Assembly (NCBI GenBank): GCA_019914995.1
Contig: CM034140.1
Location: forward strand, 2,356,001-2,420,000
Direction: 5' to 3'
Source of the DNA: Acanthochlamys bracteata
Taxonomy: Eukaryota > Streptophyta > Magnoliopsida > Pandanales > Velloziaceae
Length of the DNA: 64,000 nt
The translations under genes and the position numbers were made by a program. Of the stretch, positions 51,568 through 62,532 are shown in pieces (within the stretch, counting starts at the first letter, position 1; every line of letters starts with the position of its first letter). The notes under the pieces were generated by a model that searched no databases, had not been told where the DNA came from, and worked only from the letters and a program-made list of their open reading frames with translations.

Positions 51568-52838
51568 TTAGGCCTTAATAGCATATTTCCTCATTGGGAA
51601 GTACTTCTCTCTTTTCTTCTCACGTTCTGTCTTCAAGGATGCCTACAAATTTAAACAAAAAATTAGTAAAGAACATCCAGTAATAAGAACTATTTCGATA
51701 TAAAAGATTTAGGACCAAAAGACAAAGAAAGCAAGCAAGAATATCGAAGTCAGCCTACATCTGAAACTTTGCATACCATTCGCAGAACTTGCAGAAGCAT
51801 CACAAATATTTTTAAACTTTATTCAAAATGGTTCAAACAAGTACTACAATATTGTGAAAATTTGTTCTAAATAACAACCATGCAACATATTACCATCCAA
51901 TCCATAACGATGACCACATAGCATCATAATTCACAGTTGCAAGCATCTTAGTCAGAATCTCAAACCAAACAACCAGATACTTGAGTGAAACAAAACATAA
52001 AATGTGGTAAAAGCATAGCCACCTGGTGCTTGGTAAGCCGGCGACGGATAGCTCTGGTCTTCTTTGGGCGGAGGTCAAGTGGGATGTACTTCTTGTTCTT
52101 ATATGCTTCTCTAAGGGCTGCCTTCTGTTTTTGAGAGATCACCGTGTGCACCTGTGCAATAGACTTCCTAACCACCTTGCTGTCAATCAAAAACAGACAA
52201 ATAACAAATTAATCGAAAGCTCTCTTTAAATAAACGTAGTTCAAGACTACAAATTGGCTCATTGCATCACATTTTTCTAAGCATTCCCTTGAAACTAGAT
52301 GCTCATTTCAATCGCTCTTTCAAAATCAATGCATTCACATGCTAAACTGATAGCTATACTACCAAATTACACTACCCAAAAGGTTAACTCTCCAATTCGC
52401 TAACCAACACAATAGTAGAACTATTAAATTAATCAATTACAAGACTCACACTCAAACCAGATAGCTCATTTCCAACAAGTAAATCTACAGAAATTCCAAT
52501 CAATAGTGTAACCTGATCATCTGAAAACACTTTCAGTAACAGCAAAAAAAACAGAAATCTACTACAAACAATCGCAACGGTACATACATCTTGGAGAGCT
52601 TGTTAGGAGCGCCGCCGGTGACTTTAGCGACACGGAGGGAAGCCAACTCAGACTTTAGATCCTTAAGCTGGTTCAACAGATCAGGCTTATTCTTCTGCCG
52701 GAGCTCGTGAACCTTGATCCTTGCTGTCATTTCAAACACAAACCAGTCTCAAATATTCCAAATAAAAGAACTTAAAGAAGAAGATAAATTGGAGATTGTT
52801 TCTCTGGAATGCCTTAGGAATTTCTGGTTCTTACCCAT
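51568..52838 (-). CDS. RPL35: 60S ribosomal protein L35 (uL29)
   Basis: Cytosolic large-subunit protein near the exit tunnel. Coding exons on the minus strand: 52835-52838 (ATGG only), 52588-52723, 52023-52179 and 51568-51642, giving 123 residues, the exact eukaryotic L35 length. The sequence starts [18 protein letters not shown], continues [20 protein letters not shown] and [18 protein letters not shown], then [20 protein letters not shown], and ends [15 protein letters not shown]. The tiny first coding exon is typical of plant ribosomal protein genes, where the start codon sits at the first splice donor. The promoter carries a telo-box and GGCCCA/TGGGCT site II motifs. The neighbours on both sides fit the Arabidopsis At3g55170 context (from memory). 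Confidence 0.97.
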
Positions 52839-52883
52839 TGGTAGCGGCGGGATGGAGCTCTAAGTGTTGAAGGTGTTCAATAG

Positions 52884-53013
52884 AAACCCTAGAGAAGCTT
52901 TCTGGCTGGCGGGTTGAAGATATCTATTATAAATAGTTGGTGTCTCTGTTGATGGGCTTCTGTTTGTCGAGGATATATATTCTCGGCTAAAGTCCATTAA
53001 TATAGAAGGCCCA
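52884..53013 (-). promoter_or_regulatory. RPL35 promoter: telo-box, TATA-like and site II motifs
   Basis: The telo-box AAACCCTA is at 52884-52891. A TATA-like TATTTATA (minus strand) is near 52927-52936, TGGGCT at 52953-52958 and GGCCCA at 53008-53013. The telo-box plus site II combination is a well-known mark of plant ribosomal protein promoters. Confidence 0.75.
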
Positions 53014-53653
53014 ATAAAGATTCATTTTTTAATAAAATTTATAAAAATATTGTATAGAATTTTTTTAAAAATTTTTAAAATACAAAAAATTATACTTCAT
53101 AAAATTTTTTTATTAATTAATTTTATTTTTTTTAAAGTTAAAAAAAATAAAACTCATTTTTAAAAAAAATTTTAAAATAATTTTTTTGAGATAATTATTT
53201 CTAAATATCTCCTTAATCACGGTCTTCAAAATGGGACAAAAGTTTAAAAGTAAATAATAGATTTTAAAAATGTAAGTAAAAACGTAGTCATTGGTGCATT
53301 ATTTTACATTCTGCATAACGTAATGCATTTCTTATTTTGCCTTGCAGTTGAATTCCTCTGCTTCATTTATTAAAGGAGTCAGTTGTCAGTAATGCTATTC
53401 TCGTGCATCAGTTAGTTATATTAGAGATTTCAAGTATAAAATTTAAATTTGTAGAGTATAATTTAGAACATGAACATATAGTAAAAACTAATTTTAGAGC
53501 ATGAATATCTCATGTCGATTAGAGAATGCTTTTTTATTTTCGGTATTAGAGGCTACAAATATAAATTAAAATCATTAGATGTGATTTAATGCAAAATAGT
53601 ATGATATAAATTAAATTTTGAGAAATTTTCGTTAGGGATGGTGTAGAATTAGG

Positions 53654-53874
53654 TAAGTTTGGTAATGATTTAAAAAATTTTAAATGTAAATACTTTTATT
53701 TTTTTCATAAACGAACTTTAATTTTTATCTAAAAAATTAAGAATAAAAATAATTAATGATAAAAATTATAAATAATTTTTTGTAATTCTTAAACAAATTA
53801 TACATAATACTATAAAAATTTTATTAAAATTTTAAATATTTTAAAAACAAAAAAAATTAAAACCAAACATGCCG
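53654..53874. repeat. AT-rich MITE-like element
   Basis: The left end reads AAGTTTGGTAATGATTTAAA; the right end reverse-complemented reads CGGCATGTTTGGTTTTAATT. The shared core is GTTTGG plus an A/T interior. Confidence 0.5.
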
Positions 53875-53923
53875 TTAGTTTAGTGATACGCATGGAGTTA
53901 TTGAGGGACTCTAGTATGTGGAG

Positions 53924-54142
53924 AGTCGTTTAGAAAAACTTTTTTCAAAAACTAATTATTATTTTTTTATTTTATATTTTTTTATAAATATATAAAGAAT
54001 TTATTTAAAAATTTAAAAAATATAAATAAATTTTATATAGTAAAATATTTTTATTATTTATTTTTATTATATTTTTTAGATTAAAAAATAAAACTTATTT
54101 TTTAAAATATATAAAAATATTTTTAATTTCAAAAAACGATCC
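53924..54142. repeat. AT-rich MITE-like element
   Basis: The left end reads GTCGTTTAGAAAAACTTTTT; the right end reverse-complemented reads GGATCGTTTTTTGAAATTAA. It lies 50 bp from the previous copy. Confidence 0.5.
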
Positions 54143-55592
54143 TTAGTAATATTTGTGTTTCTATGTAGGAGTATTAATAGTGAAGAGTGCATTGCACGCA
54201 GAAGTCTAATGACACTTTTGGGTGCATGTTTTGGTCTGTAAAAGATGGTTCATATAATTTGTGTTGTTTTCCCGTTTTGTCGAATTACAATATGCGAAAG
54301 CTGATCATCGTTGTAGCATCTTCAAAGGTTATTAATCAGCTCTTTCTTGACAAACAAATTATTAGTCGAAATTTCTTAATATTTGATTTGCTACTACATT
54401 TTCATATTCTAAATCACATCAACGAATTCGGTTTTATTGTCGAATATAAAAATATAAAAATATTTTTAATTTTTTTTTAAAATAGCTCTATTTTTTTATT
54501 AAAAAAATAATAAAATATCTTTTATATTTTAAAATTTTTAAATATATATAAAAAATATATTAAAAAATATAATTTAAAAAATTATTTTTGAAATAAGTAA
54601 TGTCAAACGTCTTCTAGAAAAATAGTTGGACGTTGCTAATGGGGAATCTTTTACTACTCTATTTATTTTAAGTTTTCTAAAGTATAAAAATTTAAAATGA
54701 TATTACTATTTATCTCATTTTTTTGAGATAAAATAATTAAATTTATTTTTTAGAAAAATACTTTTATTTCAAAATTTTTATTTTATAAGTACTTTCAAAC
54801 GACTAACTGGTATAAATAGATAAAAAATTTTTGAAGATAAAAAATATTTTAAAATTTTTGAACAAACAAAATTTTAATTTAAAAAATAATAAAAATAAAT
54901 AATAATACGAAAATATAAAATATTTTATGTTTCAAAATTTTAAATATCTAAACAATATCACCACCAAATACTTTATTAATTTAGGGGTCTACATGTTCCA
55001 TGATAAATAGGCATCCTTTTCCATGCGTGTATAGGTTTTGTACGTACGAGTTTTTGGGTATTTAATCAGAAGTAAAAAAAATGATGTGTTAACAACTTCT
55101 TATTAATTCTAGGTAATGTTTAATAAAAAGCAAGTTATTAAAAGTAAAGTTAAATTTAGGAAAATATGTTTGTATAGATAAATTTTACAACATTGTTTTA
55201 AATTATCTAAAAGTGATTCTTATTTTGAGAATCGAGTAAAATACGATTCTATCAATTTAAAGTTATAATTTTTTTAGAATTTATTTCAAATACATAAAAT
55301 TCTATTTTCTTTCTCAATATTTTGAATTCGATCATTTCATGTATTTTAATTTATCACTCCAAATTTTACTTTTACCTTTTATATTGAACTTTATTTTATA
55401 AAAATTTAATTCCAAACATTACTTTTCTTATTTTAAATGTCACTCCGAACTTTACTTCTATCGAACTTTTCTTTCTATCAAACTCTTATTTTACAAATTT
55501 CAATTTTATGAAACTCATTACATGCATTTGAAATACGCCCGTATTTTAAAATATGATAAATCAAAATTTCAAAAGTGGCGATAAGGATTTTA

Positions 55593-55614
55593 ATATATAT
55601 ATATATATATATAT
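55593..55614. repeat. (TA)n microsatellite
   Basis: About eleven TA units in non-coding DNA. Confidence 0.85.
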
Positions 55615-56396
55615 TGATTAAATTTTAATTCAATGAGATTATGAATTTATTTTAATTGATTATTTGTATCGAAATAATAAAAAGAAAACAATATACCTAT
55701 TTTAGAGTTTTTTTTTAATTTTTTCATATTCATCTAAATAGTAAGATGCAGATCGATTCGTAATTTGATTGAATTAAAAATTTATTAGTATATCTTTAAT
55801 TCATAATTTGTTATATTTAATAATAAAAATTAAATTTAAAAATTATTTTTGACTACAAACTAAAAAAAAAGTGTCCAAAATTATTCATATATATATTAAA
55901 TTCTTAAGATGCCAGAAAAAATTGGGAATTGAACTCTTTAGGAATAGGTAACCGATCAAAATAAGTAATAGATAGAAACTCCCGCACATAAGCTTTCCCT
56001 AGCTAGTTATCCAAAATATTCTTATATCCTATTCAAGTTTTAATTTCTCATGATTTTTTCCAGTGTACGACATAGATGACCTTGCAAATCTATTCACGAA
56101 CTTTCTTTTCTTATTAATTAAAATTTAAATTGCGGCTAAAATAATCCGGAGATCAACAACGACAAGTTCAAAGTTAAGTCGTCAATATTAAACAAAACTT
56201 AATTAAATATCAGCAATTTTCCTTTAAACGACAAATTCTTATATATTTTAATTTTACATAAACTATGCTTCATTATCATCATCATCATACGCCGGTATAT
56301 ATAAATAAAAAATTGGACAAAAAATAAAGCACACGTTGATTTTCTGCTGAATTAAATTAGTGTTCCTTAAGTTTGATGTCATTGCTCTTGAATAAG

Positions 56397-56639
56397 AGTG
56401 CGTTCGGGATTGAATTTTAAACACTGTTTTTTATTTTTTTTTAATTTTATATTTTTAAATATATATTTAAAAAATTTATTTAAAAATTTAAATATTATAG
56501 AAAAATTTTACGTAATAAAATTTTTTATTAAATATTTTAATTATTTTTTTAAGTAAAAAAATAAAACTCATTTTTAAAAATAAATAAATATATTTTTTAT
56601 TTTAAAAAAATTATTTTATAAGTAATTTTAAACGCACAC
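56397..56639. repeat. AT-rich MITE-like element
   Basis: The left end reads GTGCGTTCGGGATTGAATTT; the right end reverse-complemented reads GTGTGCGTTTAAAATTACTT. Both share GTGCGTT. Confidence 0.55.
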
Positions 56640-58405
56640 TGAATATGAATCAAAGAAGCCTGATGCATATAACTTGACTTACAGTATCAATTTCGGGATT
56701 TTTAAAAGTAAATATCTGTACACGATCCACAAAAGATGGAGATTAATTAAGTTATGCTACTAAATTAATTATAATATATATTCTAATACTGATGTTTTCT
56801 AGTTACATATTCTGACTGTCGTTCTACTACTATATGCTTAATTATGTTGGAAAAATTTTAGTGAAAGTTGTTTAAATATTTTATATTTTTAAAGACTTAT
56901 GACCAATGAGAGCATAATTAGTGACTTTAGTGAACTTGTTCAAATATTTCCAGCAAGGTGTAGCAGATATATACTTCAGGGTTGATTCGGTACGCTGAAA
57001 AACCTGAATTTAATAATAAGTTCTTAAATAGTTTTTTATATATGATTATTTATAAAAAAATAATAAATTAAATAATTTTTATTATTTTTAAATAATCAAT
57101 TTTGGGAGTAAATTTTGACAAAAAAATATGAATTTATTGATGGAAGATAATTTTGAAGAATGGGTAAAATAAATTTTTAACAAAAAAGTAACTTTTACTT
57201 AAATCAAATATATGCTTTGAGAACGTCTAAAAATATTTATAAAATAAAAATTTTTAAATAAAAAATTTTTTCTAAATAAAAACATAAATTTAACTTTTTT
57301 ACTAAAAAACATTTGTATAAAAATTTATAATATATAATTTTTTGTATTTTCTAATTTAAAATTATATACAATAATATAAAAAATTATTTATAAAATATAA
57401 AATATTTATCTGAAATAACTAAAATTAGAACACCCGGTCAAAACGTCTCCCGAGGCCTATCAAATTGAAAAATGCATAATCATTCACTGAGTTAATTTAT
57501 ATAAAAATCATTTTTCATTCAACCAAACATATTTTAAGTACTGCTTACGTGGTGTTTGAAATTATTTTTTAATTTTTTTTAAATTTAACTTTTAAATTTA
57601 TATTTTAATTAATTTTTTTAATATTATACAAAATATGTTTATTAAAATAAAAAATATAAAAAAATGTACATCGTAAAATATTACTACTATTTATTTTTAA
57701 AATAAAGCTTATCTTGTAAATTATAAAAAAAATTCAAATTTTTTCGTAAAGTACGCGCAAATATACAATTACCTATTAAACCAGAGGCTTTTAATCAATC
57801 ACAAAATTAACTCTAGGCCTACCAAGGCAACGTTAAAAATTCTTACAAAAATTAATTTAACAAACTAAAGCCAGTCTGGTTTAATTAAACTAGATATGTC
57901 TTATTACGTTATTCTGTTAAATAAATAATATTCAGTGCGTGTTTAAATTATTTAAAATTTGAAATAGTAATATTTGTGTAATGCACATATTGTTGCTCGA
58001 CTTTGGTATTGCATTTGAAATAGTAATAAATTTAAAATTTATTTTTTTAATTTTTTATATTTTATATTTTTTAATATATATTTATAAATATTTATAAAAT
58101 TTATTTAAAAATTTTGGGTAGTGCAGAAAAATTTTAGATAATAAATTTTTTTTATTATATATATTTATTTTTTTTAAATAAAAAAAATAAAACTTATTTT
58201 TAAAAATAAAAATATCTTATATTTAAGAAAAATTTCATTTCATTGAGTCCCAAACGCACTCTTTTTCTATCCAATTGCAGATGAACAGAACAAGACAAAA
58301 ACTAAACGCAATGAGGGACGTCTGTAAGTCAAGTCTAATTAACTGGGACCCACGCTCTTCTCCTAGACACAATCAAAATAATAAATAAACATCCCAGCTG
58401 AGGCT

Positions 58406-58602
58406 ATGCGTGCGTTTTTTTAAACTAAATGATATTTATTTTATTTTAACAAATAAATTTTATTATTTTAATTTAGAAATAAAACAAAAAATAAAAAATC
58501 ATACTATTTTAAAATTCCATGTTTTTAAATAAATTTTATATAACTATTATAAAAAATTAAAAATTAAAAATTATTTTTTAAAACAGTTTGCCGAACGCGC
58601 AA
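58406..58602. repeat. AT-rich MITE-like element
   Basis: The left end reads TGCGTGCGTTTTTTTAAACT; the right end reverse-complemented reads TTGCGCGTTCGGCAAACTGT. It ends about 85 bp before the EXO70H start codon, inside the likely promoter. Confidence 0.5.
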
Positions 58603-58623
58603 GACAAATAACCGACCGTTAGT

Positions 58624-58631
58624 TATATATA
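58624..58631 (+). promoter_or_regulatory. TATA box of EXO70H gene
   Basis: TATATATA within GTTATATATAACAC, 56 bp upstream of the start codon, giving a short leader. Confidence 0.55.
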
Positions 58632-58686
58632 ACACACCTGCAACGAACAAACTCATATAACAACCAACACAACGTCGATCAAAGGA

Positions 58687-60732
58687 ATGAAGTCTCTCTT
58701 CTTTTCACGTAACCGGAAACCTTCTACTACTGGCACTACTCCACCTGCTTCTCCGCATCACCGGCATCGTCGCCGTCACAGCGGAGATGCAGCAACAGTG
58801 GTAGCGGCGCCTTTGTCGCCTTTACGGCAAACTTTCTCCGCCACCATGATGGAAGAGAACTTCGAAATAGCGGAGCACATCGTCACGAAGTGGGACCTCG
58901 AGGCTTCTTCATATACGAGAGTTACTTCGATATTTCATGAGAGTAGAGAAGAAGGCAGGCAGCTTCTCGATGCTGTTTCTGGTCTGCAGCGAGCTATGTT
59001 GTTCTTCGCGTCGCACAACGATGATATCGCTGGCGTCTCAAAGCTGCTTGTCCGTGGGCAAGCGCTCATGAAAGCTGCCGTGCGCCGGCTGGAGCACGAG
59101 TTCAATCAGATTCTTAAGAGTAACCGTGACCGCCTTGATCCTGAATCTGTTTCAACTCAGTCTTCTCTTTCTAGTCTCTCCGACCATGATGCAGCTGCAG
59201 ACTTCAGTTTTGACATCGACGACGTCGATGAGATACGTCCGGAACCTCAGAAACAACGCAGCGTCGAGCAAGCTTGCTCCACTGTGACTTCTGATCTCCG
59301 CGCTATTGCTGAAACAATGGTCTCTTCGGGGTATGGCAAGGAATGCGCGCAAGTTTATCGATCTCAGAGGAAGTCGGCAGTGGAGGACAGCCTTGTCCTG
59401 CTAGGATTCCCGCCGATGACGCATTCCCAAATCCAAAAGCTCAACTGGGCATCACTAGAACCGAAGATCAAAACATGGTTAGCAGCTGCAAGACCGGCAT
59501 TGGAATCGATCTTCGGCGTTGAGCGTGACCTGATCGATCAGGTCTTTCCGGATTCTAATTCAATCCAGGAAGCCTTGTTTGCCGACATAACCCGTGAAGC
59601 GGCAACTAAATTCTTCTTCTTCCCTGAATCTGTAGCTATGTCCAAGGAGTGCAAGCATTCATCCGAGAAACTCTTCCGTGTTCTCGATCTCTACAGCACT
59701 ATCTCCGACCTCTGGCCGGAGTTTGAGTTCATCTTCTCCTTCCATTCCACAGCCTCCGTCCGCAACCAAGCTCTCGCAGCCTGGTTAAAGCTCGCCGAAG
59801 TTGCGCGAACACTTGTTGCAGAATTTGAGACAGCTATCCAGAAAGAACCTTCCAAAACTTCGATGCCAGGCTGCGGTGTTCACCCTTTAAGTTCGTACGT
59901 CATGAACTACATATCGTTTCTAGCCGACTACGAACCAGCACTTACCGCCATCTTCGCGGACTACCCTTTCGAACCTCCGGCTAACACAATCAAAGAGCAA
60001 TTCTTTGAATCAGCAACAACATCTTTGCCTTCATCGCCGACATCTTCTTCACTCTGTTCCCTCGACAGCCCACGATCGCCGATGCTTTCATCATTACCTC
60101 CACAACCGGTTTCTTCCATCGCTGCAAGGCTCGCATGGCTAGTGCTAGTTCTTCTCTGTAAGCTCAATAGCAAGACCGAATCATACAAAGACGTAGCTTT
60201 GTCTTACCTGTTTCTAGCCAACAATCTTCACTACGTTGTAAACAAGGTGAGGATCGGCAATCTTCGACAACTGATCGGCGACGATTGGATCTCGAGGAAC
60301 TCGGGAAAGGCATGGAGGTATCTGAGAAACTACACGGAATTAGCTTGGGGGAAAGTTGCAGCGGCGGTGCCGGTAGGTGATATCACGCCGGAGATCGCAG
60401 CGGAGAGAATTCGAGCCTTCAATTTTGCATTCGAGGAAGCTTGCAAGAAAGCAGAGGAATTGATCGTGGCCGATTCAGGAATGAAGGAAGAGATCAAGGC
60501 GGCGGCGATGATGATGATTTTGCCATCGTACAGAGGAGCGTACGAAAGGTGGAGGCCGGCGCTAAGGAGCTCCGACGCCGTCTCTGGAGGTGTCGTTCGC
60601 TTTGCTCCGGAAGATGTGAAGAACCGGATTCATGAGTTGTTTTCTGGTTCCCACTCTGGTCCGGGATCAATTACCGGTTCACGTTTCGGTTCGCAGTCCG
60701 GTTCGTTTTGGTCTCGGTTGAGGTCATCGTGA
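58687..60732 (+). CDS. EXO70H1: Exocyst subunit EXO70, H-type
   Basis: Predicted exocyst subunit that tethers secretory vesicles at the plasma membrane. A single 681-residue exon; plant EXO70H genes are intronless. After a basic, Pro/His-rich N-terminus (MKSLFFSRNRKPS onward) comes the EXO70 fold: EHIVTKWDLEASSYTRVTSI, EEGRQLLDAVSGLQRAMLFF, EFNQILKSNRDRLDPESVST, and KSAVEDSLVLLGF. The C-terminal Exo70 domain contains HPLSSYVMNYISFLADYE, LFLANNLHYVVNKVRIG and GDDWISRNSGKAWRYLRNY. The acidic/Ser-rich linker at about residues 155-185 is variable in the family. The tail is Gly/Ser-rich and basic (GSHSGPGSITGSRFGSQSGS). Base composition is much GC-richer than the flanks, as expected for coding DNA. 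The H1 label follows gene order next to RPL35 and pectate lyase; H2 is equally possible. Confidence 0.95.
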   Translation: MKSLFFSRNRKPSTTGTTPPASPHHRHRRRHSGDAATVVAAPLSPLRQTFSATMMEENFEIAEHIVTKWDLEASSYTRVTSIFHESREEGRQLLDAVSGLQRAMLFFASHNDDIAGVSKLLVRGQALMKAAVRRLEHEFNQILKSNRDRLDPESVSTQSSLSSLSDHDAAADFSFDIDDVDEIRPEPQKQRSVEQACSTVTSDLRAIAETMVSSGYGKECAQVYRSQRKSAVEDSLVLLGFPPMTHSQIQKLNWASLEPKIKTWLAAARPALESIFGVERDLIDQVFPDSNSIQEALFADITREAATKFFFFPESVAMSKECKHSSEKLFRVLDLYSTISDLWPEFEFIFSFHSTASVRNQALAAWLKLAEVARTLVAEFETAIQKEPSKTSMPGCGVHPLSSYVMNYISFLADYEPALTAIFADYPFEPPANTIKEQFFESATTSLPSSPTSSSLCSLDSPRSPMLSSLPPQPVSSIAARLAWLVLVLLCKLNSKTESYKDVALSYLFLANNLHYVVNKVRIGNLRQLIGDDWISRNSGKAWRYLRNYTELAWGKVAAAVPVGDITPEIAAERIRAFNFAFEEACKKAEELIVADSGMKEEIKAAAMMMILPSYRGAYERWRPALRSSDAVSGGVVRFAPEDVKNRIHELFSGSHSGPGSITGSRFGSQSGSFWSRLRSS

Positions 60733-60965
60733 ACCAAGCCAAAGCATTTTGTCTAATTTTCGTTACACTTGAGAATAATCATATATGTATACTTGTAACT
60801 GTGAGAAACAGATCTTGCTATCACTTATAAGCCAAAACTTGTGAATTTAGATGCAATGCATTCTTTTGTTAATTTTAATTTAGAACCTTATATAATTTTC
60901 TCCTATATTCTTTTCAGTTGTGCATGTTCATATATGACTTGAGAAACTTACTATAAATTCATATG

Positions 60966-61178
60966 AGATGTTTGAAAATACTTGTAGAATAAAATTTTCT
61001 AAATACAAAATATTTTAAATTTATTTTGATAAATAAAATTTATTATATAATTTAAAAAAATAATATTTTATTATGATAAAAAATTTTTATAAAATAACTT
61101 TTATAGAAAATATAATAAATTTATTAAAACTTTAAAATAACAATTGATAAAAAAAAATTTCGTTAAATGCAGCCAAAC
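60966..61178. repeat. AT-rich MITE-like element
   Basis: The left end reads GATGTTTGAAAATACTTGTA; the right end reverse-complemented reads GTTTGGCTGCATTTAACGAA. A/T interior. Confidence 0.45.
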
Positions 61179-61193
61179 AATTCCAAATCTTTA

Positions 61194-61428
61194 GAGTGCA
61201 TTTGATTTAGCTTATCAAAAAAAATAGTTTTTTAATTTTAAATTATATATATATATTATAAATATTTAAAAAAGTTATTTAAAAATTAAAAAAATGTAAA
61301 AAAAGTTTTACGTAAAGAAATTTTTATCATATATTTTTATTATATTTTTAGAAATAAAAAAATGAAACTTATTTTTTTAAAAAAATTTATTTATAATTTT
61401 TATTTTATAAACATTTTTAAACGCACTT
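61194..61428. repeat. AT-rich MITE-like element
   Basis: The left end reads GAGTGCATTTGATTTAGCTT; the right end reverse-complemented reads AAGTGCGTTTAAAAATGTTT. It begins 16 bp after the preceding copy. Confidence 0.55.
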
Positions 61429-62532
61429 TAAATCTAGTCAGAACTAATAATCAATGTCAATGATATAAATTGTTTAACAAGTTATATCACATAATAATTA
61501 ATAATCCCTACGACGGTATCATCAGAACCTTCTAGAAACAGTTTATCAATGAGAAACTTGTGCGAAACATAATAGTTTTGAAAATAATCAGAGCTAAAAT
61601 GCAACACTCATTATATACGTCATATTTTTCCTCAGGTAAAAATTGAACCTTTTATGGTAATCATTTGCAAATTTTTTCATCCGTTACGTATATTATCATA
61701 AACATCTTTGCTTTTGTATTACGATCCGACAATCTGAACATTATCATATGTCTGGAGATATTTAGAAATATTTATAAAATATTTTTTAAAATAAATTATT
61801 TTTTATTTTTTAAATAAAAATAATTAAATAATAATAATATTTCGTGAGGTAGAATTATTTTATATTTTTCAAAATTTCAAATAAATTATGTTGAATATTC
61901 TAAAAAATTATTTAAAAAAATTAGAATAAAGATTGATTGATAATTACTGGTAAACATCGCGGAATTCTACCGAAGGACTTCTTCTATCCTCTTTGATTTG
62001 GTATAACAGGAATACCGTAAAGGTCCCAACTATGACATTGCAGCAAAGAAACCAAATTACTCAAAAATGAGCATTAGTCACTCATAGAGCAGCTGTTGAA
62101 AAATCCAACCAAGTAAGCTATTTCTGAAGAGAAAAGTATTTGCAAGATTCTGTATATTGATAGAGTCAAGAAATGAAGCGGTTTTTAATTGCACTTCAAG
62201 ACTAGTGTTGCAATTTGCAAAGAAACATGAGGAAACCAATTACTTGACTCATGACTATATCCGAACTTGTTGCCAGAAAATAAGGCTCAGAAAGTTCAAA
62301 TGCATGGAACTGTAGCAGTTTGGCAAATGCCAACTTACAATTAGTCTTACTGGTTCTAGAAGAATGAGTCTCTGCATTTTGTTTTGATTGTCAGAGTAAA
62401 AAGTAAAAACAAATGGCTCTATTCATTATAGCAACGAAGCAATGAAAACAAACTGCATTTGTATCTATAAGCCAATAAGCTTTTATTTATGATAAATTAG
62501 TAGCATACATATACGGATATAAACGTTTCTTA

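Larger units (their letters stand above)
53014..58623. other. 5.6-kb AT-rich spacer dense in MITE-like repeats
   Basis: No gene recognised on either strand. At least eight blocks of 200-250 bp share AAAATTTATTTAAAAAT-like interiors and GTGCGTTT/GTTTGG-type ends. Non-repeat islands lie around 53290-53640, 54990-55560, 55900-56380, 56640-57000 and 57780-57930. A (TA)n tract is at 55593-55614. The open frame at 54187-54480 has no similarity that I recognise. Confidence 0.6.
60733..62532. other. AT-rich spacer with MITE-like repeats
   Basis: The EXO70H 3' UTR (to about 60900) is followed by AT-rich repeats (60966-61178, 61194-61428, about 61750-61930) and about 600 bp of higher-complexity sequence that probably includes the pectate lyase 3' UTR. 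No gene recognised. Confidence 0.5.

Noticed and set aside
54187..54480. 97-residue open frame in the large spacer
   Set aside because: It has no recognisable domain and its end runs into an AT-rich repeat.
55593..55614. TA tract as a possible origin or regulatory hairpin
   Set aside because: Simple microsatellite in AT-rich spacer; nothing supports a function.
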